Source of the DNA: Xylona heveae TC161
Taxonomy: Eukaryota; Ascomycota; Xylonomycetes; Xylonales; Xylonaceae
NCBI RefSeq assembly: GCF_001619985.1
Contig: NW_017264194.1
Span: 62,001 to 126,000, forward strand
DNA: 64,000 bases
Direction: 5' to 3'
Shown: positions 20,631 through 31,417 of the stretch, piece by piece
Numbering within the stretch: position 1 is the first letter of the stretch
Layout: the number at the start of each line of letters is the position of its first letter
Notes under the pieces: model-generated
What the model was told of the DNA's origin: nothing
Databases searched by the model: none
What the model saw: only the letters and a program-made list of their open reading frames with translations
Position numbers and translations under genes: made by a program

Positions 20631-21588
20631 ATTGCGGTTATCAAGGTCCCACAGTCTCGAGACTTTTTGCATATTGCTGTTCAAGCACGGAGTTTTGCTT
20701 TTATTCGATAGTGTAAAAAGGGAGCATACTAAATAGGCATCATAAACATTTTGATTTCTTCCATTTCTTATTTTCCGTAGAGAAGTACGAAGCTAAATAG
20801 CTATTCCTATCTGATGATCCGGACGTGTAGAGGGAAACTCTGGTGATGCTGTCATACCCAAACGTGAAGATGCAGTGCCGACCCGCGTCGACCCGTCGGC
20901 TATTAAACCTTAACTGGTTGAAGCCGATCCCGCTGATTACGACTTATCTCCATACCTGGAAGACAATCCCACCCCAACCGCCGTCTGTCATGTGGTAGTC
21001 GACATCCGCATTCCGCAAAATTGTTATTGTTTTCTCTTCTGTCTGGATATCGTAAAGAACCTCCAGGCCATTGACAATGCACTCTTTGTATTTGGCTCAT
21101 AGGACTGTCACTTAATACTCGCAAAGCAACCTCCGCACATACTTGAGAGCGCATTGCGATTGGGATCCAGACCGAGGACAGCGCACACCGAATGGACATG
21201 TTTTGAACACAACCTCCAATGAATCCAAATGCACAAAGCCTTGACACCCTAATCATCGATTCCGATTCTCTCTGCCAATAACAAATAGGTTCGTAAATCT
21301 CTGATGGTTATGCTCAACGAGCTTGAGACTCCTTGAGACTCCTAATATCAAAGGCATAGCTAATTATCGTTTCTCGAATCACAGTGGTCGATAATAATAC
21401 TACTCTGACGATAGAAACATACGCAAGAGTTTCTTTAATACTTCGCTCAATGGCCACCTAGCTCGTTCGCAGTTCGATTTCTCGGTGTCGACTTTATACC
21501 ATCTGATTATATTCCCGCCATTCTAAAGGAGGCATTTCCTGATTCGCTGCCAAGAGGTCGCGAATGCGGAGGAAATTTGCTCACAAAA
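20631..21588. other. intergenic with a possible hidden minus-strand exon
   Basis: Mostly non-coding space between two plus-strand genes. The minus strand at 20944-21093 contains a 49-codon stretch of protein-like character (see the separate entry). No other gene was seen. Confidence 0.4.
20944..21093 (-). CDS. possible terminal exon of a small unannotated gene
   Basis: On the minus strand a frame reads ECIVNGLEVLYDIQTEEKTI and later DVDYHMTDGGWGGIVFQVWR before TAA (20946-20944). It begins just after an AG at 21097-21096 that could be an acceptor. Upstream on the same strand (about 21150-21240) another frame reads LDSLEVVFKTCPFGVRC, which may be a preceding exon, but I could not join the two in phase with standard splice sites. 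Composition looks protein-like (hydrophobic/charged alternation, GGWGG), yet 50 open codons can occur by chance. Family unknown. Confidence 0.22.
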   Translation of the reverse strand, partial: KYKECIVNGLEVLYDIQTEEKTITILRNADVDYHMTDGGWGGIVFQVWR

Positions 21589-24500
21589 ATGGCACCTCCG
21601 GCTGTATTCTCTTACCTTCGCCCGCATCATAAACGGGACAAGACACAATCAAGCTCCGCCTCACAAGTGCAGCCGCCGTTGGCTTACGAGACCCCCTTGC
21701 AGACCACTGGACCCTTCGCTCCCGGCGTCCCTCCCCCTCAGGTCCCAGACAATGACAGCTTACATTCCAGCTCACCAATATCGCCTAAGCAGCCTGTGCT
21801 GCCTCCAACGCCACGGATCTCTTCGAGGCATGAACCACCACGTGGCTCTGCCGCAATCGAATTATCTGCTCAAGGGCCAGCAGTCCAGGGAAGCGATGAG
21901 CAACAGGCAGACGTGAACCTTTCCAAGGGTCCCTCAGCGCCGACTGAATCTTCAAGGGTGCCAGATGAATTGAACGGCCTTAGACATAATGACATGGGTC
22001 ACCCATTAGCTCACGAGTCTTCATCCCAAGAATCCAAGGATCGACCGGACACGCGGGGCAGCACACATACTGGCTCAAGCCATGAAAGTCAACCGCGGCC
22101 GCCTTTGAATCAGTTCTCTTTTTCGGCTTCCAAGGTTTTTCAAGCCTATCGACGCCCATCCTCTCCGGCAACGGCGCAGTCATCAGGAAGCGCGGCCGGA
22201 GGGCCAAAAGCATCAGCAACAAATTCGTCAACGCAGCCGCACAAATTGGGAAAGGGAAAGCTCAATCTGCTCAACCCTATGTCACTTCTCATGCGAAGAA
22301 GATCTTCACAAGCGGTGGCCAATTTGGCAGGTGATGGTCTCGTCAATAACAGGAATTACCCTATGCCATCCATGGGTTTGCCGGATGACTATGATCCCCG
22401 CATCCGTGGAAAAGTTGTTCATGACTTTAGTGCGCCGCGTCCGCGACGATTCATCTCGTACGGTGCAAATTCTCCTGATCCTGGCCAGCAACACCGGCCC
22501 GAATCGAATCCGCGTCCCGAAAGTAGTACGTACGGTGATAATGGACAAGTTAAGTTGGACGGCGAGCAAGATCCTTTGGCGGGACAACACTTTCAGTCGG
22601 TTGCATCACCCATGGATTCAGCACCAGACAATCAGTGGCATCAGACCAGCCAAGCTTATCAGCATTCAGCCCAGCAGTCGCATTCTAGTCTCATTCGAGA
22701 TCTACCGGTACAGCCGCCCACGCTTGGCACACCATTCTCGGAAACACCGGAAATACCTTATTCCAACATGCCCGAAAGTGAGACTCCTGTTGCGGAGGTG
22801 ACAGCGAAGGGCGACCCAGGACGAGAAGAGAATAATTCAACGGGGCATCAACCCACTTCCCGCCAGCCTTCAGTGGTAGAATCGCGTTTCAAGTCACTTG
22901 GTCTCCCTACTCATATGACAAGCAATGCTTCAAGATTTAGTTTTGATATGAATGGTGTAGGCTCAGCGGCCCAAGAAAAGCTCCTGGAGGAGAAGCATAA
23001 ACGGAGAGCGGCCTTGACAAAGGCGGCGGCGCCACAAGATGCCGATGGCAACTACGATGAATTCGATGACGGACCTGAAGACATGTACGATTTTGACGAC
23101 TCTGGTGAAGGAGTGCTTGAAGAAGAAGTACCTGAGTTTGACGTGGATGCGGACGATATTGGGGAGGTAGGGGCCGTTCAGGGATTTGGAGAATTCGACT
23201 TTTCGTCGCCTCATGTCGCCGAGTCTCCTCAGGATCCACAGCCTCTTCCTGGTCCCACGGATACGCCATTGGACAATGACGGTAAAGCGATCGGAGTGGC
23301 TGTATCAAATGAAGCTCCACCAGCTCTGCACATTGGCGAAGAATCCGTCCTCCTTGAGCAAGCTGAGCGTTCCTCAGGGGCACACGGTTTGGGGCTACAT
23401 CTCGATCTCTCGCAGCTTCCAGGCGGGAACAGTCCAGGAGACATGGATGTGCCGGTCAATACTGCGACATCCCACATGACGGAAGCTGAAGACGACCTCT
23501 ACTTTGATGATGGCCTTATCGAAGCCCCACCTGAAGGACCTAGCGGCGCTTTTGATGAGTCTGTCTTTGACGACGAGAATAGCCATTTGTATAGCCGAAA
23601 GAAATCGGGAGTCAAACCTGGCAATGCTTCCGAAGGACCGGATGGACCTTCAGAGCCGACGGGAAGTACCACTGTAGTAAATACAAATCTCCCCAGTTCG
23701 TCTCTATCATTCAATGGAGAGGCTTCAGCCGATGGGAAGGGATATACGACTCCTCCTCTCCAGGAACCGGCTGCCACGAGCGATCCTGCGCAGCTCGCTA
23801 GAGAGAAACTTGCCGCTTATCATGATGCTTTAGCCGCTGCGGCCAATAAAGCCGTTGCTGAAGGCAAATTCGATCGCCGGAGCAGCATCGAGATGAGTCC
23901 CTCAGATCAGCATCAATCACCTCACTCCATAAACTGCAGCGATAAGTCTGGGATTGTTCTGGACGATGGTCATTACAGTCAGGAGGTTCTCTTCTCAGAT
24001 CCAGGAGCATTTGAAGATACAGATGATGACTTTGACTTTGATGCCGCAATGGAAGATGACCCGATGATTGCTGCAGCGAATGCTGAGGCCCTGGCAAATG
24101 ACGCTGAGGGCATCTATGGGCAAGAGTTTGGTTTCTATGCTCAAGATTGCGGCTCTTCTGACGTTGAGTATTTCAACGGAGGATATTTCGGGCCGCGGGG
24201 GATGGACGGGCCCATACGAAGCCACAGTGGACGAATAGCGTTTCGAGAGCCAAACCTGACACCCATAACGGAACGCAGCGAATACAGCAACAGGAATTCC
24301 TTGGTGTCACTCTCCATGCATGGTGCGCCGCAGTCCGCACACGCTCTCCCAAGTCCTGGGCTGGCCCAGCTTGCGGGTATGATGACGCCATCCTTTGAGG
24401 AGGAGGAAATGTCTCTAAGTGCTCTCATGAAGCTAAGACGGGGCGCTTGGGGCGGCAGCAATGGCAGTCTTCGTAGCGCTGCCAGCGGTGGCAGCCAACC

Positions 24501-25230
24501 CAGTGCGTCCGCGCATATCAGCAGCAACAACACTTCCATCCTTTCTCCACAACAGCCAGGCACCATCGATTCCCATTCGCTAAAGAACCCGAGCGAATAC
24601 GCTCATGTTCTCGCCGCTCCAGATACCTCGAGTATAAGTCCCAGCAGTAGCTTCGAGTACGATTTTTCTGGTGATGAAGACCAAGACGAGCTCGAGGCAC
24701 ATGGCTTTCAGACCGGCTTTGATCCTCATTATAATCAGATAGCAGCCCAAAGTCCCGTCGCAGCAGCAGCAGCAGTAGCAACGCCGTCTACAAATATTCC
24801 GGCGCTGAGCCCTGCCGATCGTCCGACACATTACTCCTGGGCACCTGGGTCAAATTTGGCAGTGGCATCTAATGCCCTTGCTTCCAAGGTGACCACATCA
24901 GGCGCCCAACGACGATCGTTCGGATCAGACAAGTCTGTAACAAGCCCTATACTGTCGCCTACATCACCTGCCATCTCAGAGCCTATCATGTCGGCCGCGC
25001 AGTACCCCTGGTCTGTCGCTCCTGCTGTAAAAGCTCCCCAACTTCCTCAGCAACAACATCATCATCATCATCACCGCAGCAACAGCGGCACAGGCACCGA
25101 ACGCGTCTCATACCGCAAAGAAGAAGACGAAAGCGGCTGCGACCGATGGGTCCTGGAGCGCCGTCGGACCGACGAAATGGGTGGCATGGAAATCATCGAG
25201 CGCGAGGTCGTCAAGGGAGGGAGGATATAA
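21589..25230 (+). CDS. large disordered conserved-looking fungal protein
   Basis: Single exon, 1213 aa from ATG 21589 (AAAATGG context); an in-frame ATG at 21577 would add four residues. It is almost entirely low complexity: Pro/Ser-rich N-terminus, then islands that look conserved. These include KLNLLNPMSLLMRRRSSQ at about 225-242, NYPMPSMGLPDDYDPRIRGK, VESRFKSLGLPTHMTSNASR, an acidic Asp/Glu block, EEEEMSLSALMKLRRGAWGG and a C-terminal SYRKEEDESGCDRWVLERRR. There is a short poly-Gln/poly-His run near residue 1160 and poly-Ala near 1055. No catalytic domain, membrane segment or signal peptide is visible. I recall similar long uncharacterised proteins in other Pezizomycotina but no function. 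The ordered motifs in disorder suggest a scaffold or regulated adaptor; that is inference. It is convergent with the Uds1-type gene. Confidence 0.85.
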   Translation: MAPPAVFSYLRPHHKRDKTQSSSASQVQPPLAYETPLQTTGPFAPGVPPPQVPDNDSLHSSSPISPKQPVLPPTPRISSRHEPPRGSAAIELSAQGPAVQGSDEQQADVNLSKGPSAPTESSRVPDELNGLRHNDMGHPLAHESSSQESKDRPDTRGSTHTGSSHESQPRPPLNQFSFSASKVFQAYRRPSSPATAQSSGSAAGGPKASATNSSTQPHKLGKGKLNLLNPMSLLMRRRSSQAVANLAGDGLVNNRNYPMPSMGLPDDYDPRIRGKVVHDFSAPRPRRFISYGANSPDPGQQHRPESNPRPESSTYGDNGQVKLDGEQDPLAGQHFQSVASPMDSAPDNQWHQTSQAYQHSAQQSHSSLIRDLPVQPPTLGTPFSETPEIPYSNMPESETPVAEVTAKGDPGREENNSTGHQPTSRQPSVVESRFKSLGLPTHMTSNASRFSFDMNGVGSAAQEKLLEEKHKRRAALTKAAAPQDADGNYDEFDDGPEDMYDFDDSGEGVLEEEVPEFDVDADDIGEVGAVQGFGEFDFSSPHVAESPQDPQPLPGPTDTPLDNDGKAIGVAVSNEAPPALHIGEESVLLEQAERSSGAHGLGLHLDLSQLPGGNSPGDMDVPVNTATSHMTEAEDDLYFDDGLIEAPPEGPSGAFDESVFDDENSHLYSRKKSGVKPGNASEGPDGPSEPTGSTTVVNTNLPSSSLSFNGEASADGKGYTTPPLQEPAATSDPAQLAREKLAAYHDALAAAANKAVAEGKFDRRSSIEMSPSDQHQSPHSINCSDKSGIVLDDGHYSQEVLFSDPGAFEDTDDDFDFDAAMEDDPMIAAANAEALANDAEGIYGQEFGFYAQDCGSSDVEYFNGGYFGPRGMDGPIRSHSGRIAFREPNLTPITERSEYSNRNSLVSLSMHGAPQSAHALPSPGLAQLAGMMTPSFEEEEMSLSALMKLRRGAWGGSNGSLRSAASGGSQPSASAHISSNNTSILSPQQPGTIDSHSLKNPSEYAHVLAAPDTSSISPSSSFEYDFSGDEDQDELEAHGFQTGFDPHYNQIAAQSPVAAAAAVATPSTNIPALSPADRPTHYSWAPGSNLAVASNALASKVTTSGAQRRSFGSDKSVTSPILSPTSPAISEPIMSAAQYPWSVAPAVKAPQLPQQQHHHHHHRSNSGTGTERVSYRKEEDESGCDRWVLERRRTDEMGGMEIIEREVVKGGRI

Positions 25231-25615
25231 TTGTCGACCCATACGCCTTTTTATGACCATTCTGCTGCTTTTCTTTGAAGGGTGTTTTCCATCTCACGCC
25301 CAGATTATAACACCTTTCCAATTCGTCTTCCGTCTACGACCCTCGTCCCGGTCGCTGATTTTTCTCGAAATCAACATATTATGGCGTTTATGAACAATGT
25401 ATATCGGTATATGTCAGATCTCTCTTTTATATTCCTGATTGACAGGACGAGCTTTTCTTTCTTTCTTTTCCTTCTTCTCATTTTGTCAAAGGACTGGCTG
25501 AAACGGTAACGATCTTGCTTTCATTTAAAATCATTTTGGCTCTCCTTGGCATTTACTTTTATCTAACCCCATTCATGCTATGCATTACTGCATTATACTC
25601 GTCGGTACTCATTAC

Positions 25616-25630
25616 CATCATCATCATCAT
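25616..25630. repeat. (CAT)5 microsatellite
   Basis: Five perfect CAT units. Confidence 0.85.
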
Positions 25631-25912
25631 TTTCTTCTTCTTGCATATCATGCATCCATGGCTTTTTCCCATGTGCACATTCTGCATATCTTTACGCATA
25701 ACATGTCGCTTTCGAATCCCTCATTCACAGCACTGCATTTCTCCCTCCTTCTCCTCTTTCTCCTCTCAATTCTGTCAAGTTGTCCTGTCCTGTCCTTTTT
25801 TCCCCCCCCTTGGTCAACTGGATTCAGCACACGAAGGGACTCAAAATTGCTGTATGAGTATCGCACTGTTTGAATACCTCATATCTTCTCATCTATCGTA
25901 CCTACCACCTCC

Positions 25913-25931
25913 CTACCTACCTACCTACCTA
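25913..25931. repeat. (CTAC)n microsatellite
   Basis: Nearly five CTAC units in tandem. Confidence 0.85.
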
Positions 25932-26030
25932 TATCCAACTCTACAATTGTACGTCTCCACATTTAGGGCGAACTTGACCACGAGTGTATTATCATGATAC
26001 CCATCTTAACTATATTAATTTATATTACAT

Positions 26031-26050
26031 TGTATTGTATTGTATTGTAT
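26031..26050. repeat. (TGTAT)4 microsatellite
   Basis: Four perfect TGTAT units. Confidence 0.85.
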
Positions 26051-26610
26051 TATAATCAATTTTAATGATTGTCTTTTATTTTTAATTTATATAATTTATT
26101 TTTACGTCTATTGAACCTTTTTTTTTTTTTCCCCTCCCTTTTTCCTCCAAGAAGAACACCCAATTCTATCTCGGAATCCCTCATCAAATCCTGACAGATA
26201 TGGTCTAGGCTTGTTCATGTATACATATACCGGCATCTTCTATCCTACTCTTTTTTTTTTTTATCAATCTTACACATCATAGAAAATAAATCTACATCAT
26301 TCACACATCCACTCATCAACTCCATGTCTTTAGACTCGTTCTGCTGGGTGTGTAATGTACTCATACATCTCGTTTTATTAGTTATGAGTTTATGACCTAT
26401 TACATCTCATCATGTCTGTGTCTTTCATTTCATAAACCATGAGATGTTATATATATACTTGGCATGAACACATCCAAATCAAAGCGGGCAATAATAATAA
26501 AACTACATCATACACCTAACATGTCTTGTCAAGGTATCTATCTGTTTGTGTTTGCAACGTATTCAATCTCATTCAAGATATAAATCTGTGAATTGGAAAA
26601 CCTAAATGAC

Positions 26611-26632
26611 AAAGCCAAAGCCAAAGCCAAAG
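26611..26632. repeat. (AAAGCC)n microsatellite
   Basis: Three and a half AAAGCC units. Confidence 0.8.
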
Positions 26633-26945
26633 ACAAAAAGCCGAGGTGACATTTACCAAAACTCGCGAGCTAAATAGCATTTAGATATGCTGACAGCTTC
26701 CCAAGCTAGAGCATCTTGAAGTGGTACAAACTACAGAATCATCGACCAAGAAAAATTAAAAAAAGAGACAATATACATGATAAGATGGGGTAATACAATG
26801 CTGGTATTACAAAAAAAAAACCAAAACCAAAACAAACACGCCAAAATGAGCGAAGAAAAACCAAAAAAAGGAAGATGAAAAGAAACATAGGAAAGAGGAG
26901 CGGAACAGAAACAGGCTAATTAAAGGAAGAAATAAGATGAGAAGA

Positions 26946-29900
26946 CTATGACGGCGACGAGACCGTCAGGGTTTGATTCAGGCTGGATTTGCCAGGCGGC
27001 ATTTCGCGCCGGAGAGAGCGGACGAGAGCTTCGAGTCTGCGGCGTTCTTCTTGTTCGGCCTGTGGTTGATTGCGATGCAAGATTAGCTTTGTGACGGGAA
27101 AGTTTAGGTGTCGTTTTGCTGCTGGATCCCATAGCAATGCAGTAATAAGAGAAAAGGGTGAGAGGAAGAAAAGGGAGAAGGAGAGGAGGGAAAAAAGGGG
27201 GGGAAATAGACATACCCTTAGCAATTTGGCATTTTCTGCTCTCGCAGCCCTCATCATCTTCTTAAACTCAGTCTTAAGCACCGAGGTACTCGTGTTTTCC
27301 ACTGGGCCAGGACTTCCGACTGATGCGCTCACTGAGCCGTTCTGGCCAGCAGCAGGGCTCTTCGCGCCAAGCCACTTGATCTTCTCGTCGCCCAGCTGAG
27401 CCTCGAGATCTTCGCATCTGTCGCGGAACCCATCAATCAGGGACTCGAGAGACTCGCGTTCTTTCTCGAATGAAATGGAAGCTTTAGTTAAGACTTCATA
27501 CTCGGCCACCGTTTCGGCGAGTTCCTTCTCCAGAGTAGCTACGCGGTCGCGCAGGTTGGCTGAGGTGCCGTCTTTCTGGACGCGAAGCTCAGAGACCTCC
27601 TGAAGGAGTGACATGTTGCGCTCGATGAGCTCATCAAAGTCTCGCTGCAGGGCGGGATTGGCGGCTCCCTCGGCGGCGCGCTGGGCGCGGGTGCCGTAGG
27701 CGCCATCCAGCTCGGCTTTGACAACCGTGACTTCGGTCTGGAGACGCACAACTTCGCCCTCGAGTCGTTGCATTTCACCTACGGTAGTGGCGAGGTCTTG
27801 AGACTTCTCCGCGAGTTGAGCGCCGAGGTGGCCTTCGCTCTCTTCGGCACGGGACTTGGCTGCGGCCATTGTATCGAGCTCTTGTCGTAGCTGCTGAACG
27901 TGCGTTTCTCGTTGGCGGATTTCGTCAATCTTTGTTTCGAGATCTGTTTCGAGTTGGCGGACATAGGTGAGGTTTCCTTGGGATTTGGTGTCTAGTTCCT
28001 CTTGCAACTGGCGAATTCTGCTTTCGCTGTTTTCGACCGTGGCGTCGAGATCTCGCTGAAGTTGATGGATTATGGATTCCTTCTCTTCGATTTTGAACCT
28101 GTGCTCTCCCTCGAGACGCTGAAGCGCATCTTCCCGCTCTTTTGTCTTTGCGTCAGCTTCTGCTCGAGAAATTTCCGCGTCATCTGTGAGCTCGTGCAGT
28201 TCGAGCTGCATCCGGGAAATCTCTTCGCGCTTCTGTTCGAGTTCCCTAAGAAATTCCTCCTCGGCCTCCCGCCGAGCTGCCTTCTCCGCTTGAAGAGCCT
28301 CAGATTCCTCCAAGCCAGCTTGCTTCTCCATGAGCGTGGACTCGCGACGAGCTTCCTTCAATTGTTGTGTGACGGCAACTAGTTCGTCTCTGGTTTCTCT
28401 TACGTCAAAATCAGCATTCTCCAAGGCGACCTTCAGCTGTTTGATCTCATCTTGGAATTTTGTTCTTTCCACATCATTTTTGTCGTCTGTCTTCCTGCCC
28501 AGCTCCCGCTGCTGTTCGATTTGTCGTCGCAGTATATCCTTTTGTTCTTCCAAGCTCGCTGCCCGGCTGTAAAGCCATTGTACCCTTGTGGAGAATGCTT
28601 GGAGTGAAAACTTCTCGGTCGAGTTGAAATCGTCGCCGACCGGACTTCTTGAACCATCCTCGCTATGAGCCAGCCCAGGATCAAGCCGCATGTTCAAATT
28701 ATCGTTTCCAGCGCCAATCATCTCCCAGAGTCCAAGTAGAACATTCTCGTACTGACCAGTCTTCTCCTGCTGCCCAGCAGATTCAAGTGCAGATACCTGC
28801 GTCGCCTCTACAAAGATTTGAAGCTCCTCTTGCATCAACCTGATAGTATCTCCAAAATTATGCAGGCGTTCGTGTAAACTAGCCCCTTCAATTTCCGGCA
28901 GTGCAGAAATCTGTGAGCTTTCCGTACTCAATTGCATAGCAGTGGTATTTAATTGGTGTCGCCAGTCGTCTAATGTCCTATTAATGTCTCGATCGCGTTC
29001 TTCTGCTGCATCCACAGCCTGTTGCTGGGCTGTGTTCAGAGCAGCAATTCCTTTTTCAAGGTATTCAAGTTGTGGTTGTAGCTCAAGATTAGACTCTGAA
29101 ACCCCCTGAGGATCATGTTGAGGCGGGGGAGAGTAAGCTCTCTCGTGTCCCGGACTGGAGCTGACAATGATCTCTCGTAATTGAGAATTTAATTCTTCTA
29201 ATCGTGAAATAGCGGCAATAACTTGGTCTGGTGTCTGGTTGTTCTCGGCTGATTCATGAGGATGTTTGTCAGCCCTTGATTCAGATCTAGAGCTTGCCAG
29301 CACGCTGATCCTTGACCCAAATTCTCCATCGATATCGTCAATCCCATCAGCTTCGTGATAAAAACTTCGGTTGTCAAAATCAATTGCCGCGTCAAGCGGA
29401 GGCAAGCTGGTTCTTCCGTTGGGGTACGTATACAAGCTCTCCGGACTTCCAGGAAGAAGGCTAGGTTGGAAGGGAAGGGAATTGCCGGATGCTTTCGGAA
29501 CAGGTCCGCCATGAGTCATTTGAAGCACTCCAGCAGTGTGGTGTAGCAGTCGTTCTTGTAGTGCCATTTCACGCTTTTCAAGTCCCCAGAGCTCCTGAGC
29601 CAGCTCTTCGCATTTGCGATTGCTTGCAATATACGAATCATCCTTCTGATTCGACCCATCCTCGCTTTCTTTCTGGCTAGGAAGACTGCTCCGGGAGCCA
29701 GAAGAGCCGCTGAACCGGTTTCTTCTCGATTTTAATCGACTGAGTGAGAGAGCAGCGTCGCGTACTTTTGACTCCAGCGCTAACATTCGTCTTGCCGCTT
29801 CTACACGACAAGACACCAGTGCGCATTCTTTCTTCAATTTCTCCACATCGTCAAATGGAAGTATATTGAATTTCTGACTGTCGCTTTTTGCCGTCTCAAC

Positions 29901-30192
29901 CAATAGATGCATTGCAACCGGATCATTGTGATCTAATGTTCTAGGACTAGAAAGGCCCTGAAAATGAAAGAAACCATTCAGCTCTGTGTACTCAGCCATC
30001 TTCTCGAGAAGCACGTACCGAATCCATGCCCAAATTTGCTCCACCCTGCTGAGCAAATAGCCCTCGGTATGCATCTAGAAGCACCTTTGGCTGCAGCGGT
30101 GGCGGTGATGTCGTATATGTTGGGCTTCGAATTGGTGCGTCCGACTCGGGGCTCAGCTCCCGAAAAGGTCGCCGCAAACCTATCTCTGTCAT
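26946..30192 (-). CDS. Uds1-domain septation-type coiled-coil protein
   Basis: Minus-strand exons 30192-30019, 29957-27216 and 27059-26946 give 1009 aa, all junctions phase 0. Intron 1 (61 nt, GTACGT to TCAG) and intron 2 (156 nt, GTATGT to ACAG) remove hydrophobic frame extensions. Residues about 59-190 carry the Uds1 signature (MHLLVETAKSDSQKFNILPF, VEKLKKECALVSCRVEAARR, MLALESKVRDAALSLSRLKS). Uds1 stands for up-regulated during septation in fission yeast. From about 310 to 960 is nearly continuous coiled coil with Glu/Gln/Lys/Leu heptads. The C-terminus (RRRLEALVRSLRREMPPGK) is basic. The role in filamentous fungi is largely unknown; a septum, cytoskeleton or organelle-tethering scaffold is inferred. 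The start ATG at 30192 is the first in frame after a stop, but an extra 5' exon cannot be excluded. Confidence 0.88.
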
Positions 30193-31417
30193 CACGCCTT
30201 GTGAACCGTAGGCCTGCGACAACCTATTCCTAGAGTTCGAAACCGGCAGTTACGTTTACTACCTAGTCATCTATATGCGGCTATGTGCGCAATGTGAGGC
30301 AGTGCCGGGCTGGTGCAGCTGCTCGCGAAACACGGGAGATAGGACGTAGCGGCGCACTGGGCGAACACAAGTGGATATCAGCCTAAATCGCACACTGGAC
30401 TTACCCACAAGGGTACAGATTCAAGGGGGAAATAGCAGAAAGAAGGAAAGTAGATCACCTCAATTAATATATTATATGCAGGCAAAATACAGAGACCTGT
30501 CTGCCTGAAAGTTATTGTAATGGCTCGTGAAAGCCCGATTTTGGGGAGATTTCGGACCCTTGAATCGTTAGATTGACGGATCTGCTAGCGCGACTGGCCA
30601 AGACCGTCAAAAATGATCAATGGAAAAGATATGCCACCAAAATTTTCGCCGGGAGTCACCCTTCTTTGACCGAGGCGGGAATCTTAAGACAAGGAACAAC
30701 AATAACAGGTCAACGAATGAACGATGTCCAGGGAATCGCTTTACGGGGAGAGTCCCTGGCGGGAACAGGACGCGAATTAGCCGCCAGAGGTGAGCTGGAA
30801 TCCCGCTAGAGGCGCAAATCAGTTTAGCGCAGGGGTAAACCGTCCTCGGTACCGCCAACTCTTTTACCCCTATTTCTCACCTCTGCTAAGCCCAACCCAA
30901 TATCACGGTGATCATTACGATCATCAAAACAATTTAAGGCGCCTATCATGGATTTATTGTGTTGCACATATAATATTTCCATATTAGAGAATGATGTAAT
31001 GAAAGGAATTGCATCTTTAATTTTCTGCGTTGTTGCCGTCTCATAGGTTTTATATACCGTGACCTAGGCATAAACAGATTATGACACGAGACGCATGAAT
31101 TCGTCCCGGGGGAAATATTCATTAATGTATCTGAAAACTGTTAATGCATCTATATTGCGGTTTTGCTTTGTGCTGAGTTTTGTGGAAGCACATCTGGCTC
31201 GTGTCAATGAACGCTCCTACCATTTTCAGCATATGTGTTTATCCAATGCACCGGATGGCTAATTTGGCATCGTTCCTTCCAAATCGAGATTACCTTAGAA
31301 CTCACATTCAAGTAAGAGTAATGATTTCTTTTGAAAGAAATGTTCTGAATGTATCCTTTCTACTCATGCATATTATGGATTTGCTTCGTTCTAGAAGTCA
31401 TTCCTTCCGTACCAAAG
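30193..31417. other. divergent intergenic region
   Basis: Head-to-head space between the Uds1-type gene and the double-CxxC gene. No coding frame was recognised. Both promoters should lie here. Confidence 0.45.

Larger units (their letters stand above)
25231..26945. other. 1.7-kb convergent intergenic region with simple repeats
   Basis: An unusually long tail-to-tail space, T-rich then A-rich across its length, with several microsatellites listed separately. It contains no recognisable gene. It probably holds long 3' UTRs of both flanking genes. Confidence 0.5.

Noticed and set aside
27063-27215. Hydrophobic stretch in the Uds1 frame as a membrane segment
   Set aside because: It is bounded by GTATGT and ACAG in phase 0, so it is an intron read through.
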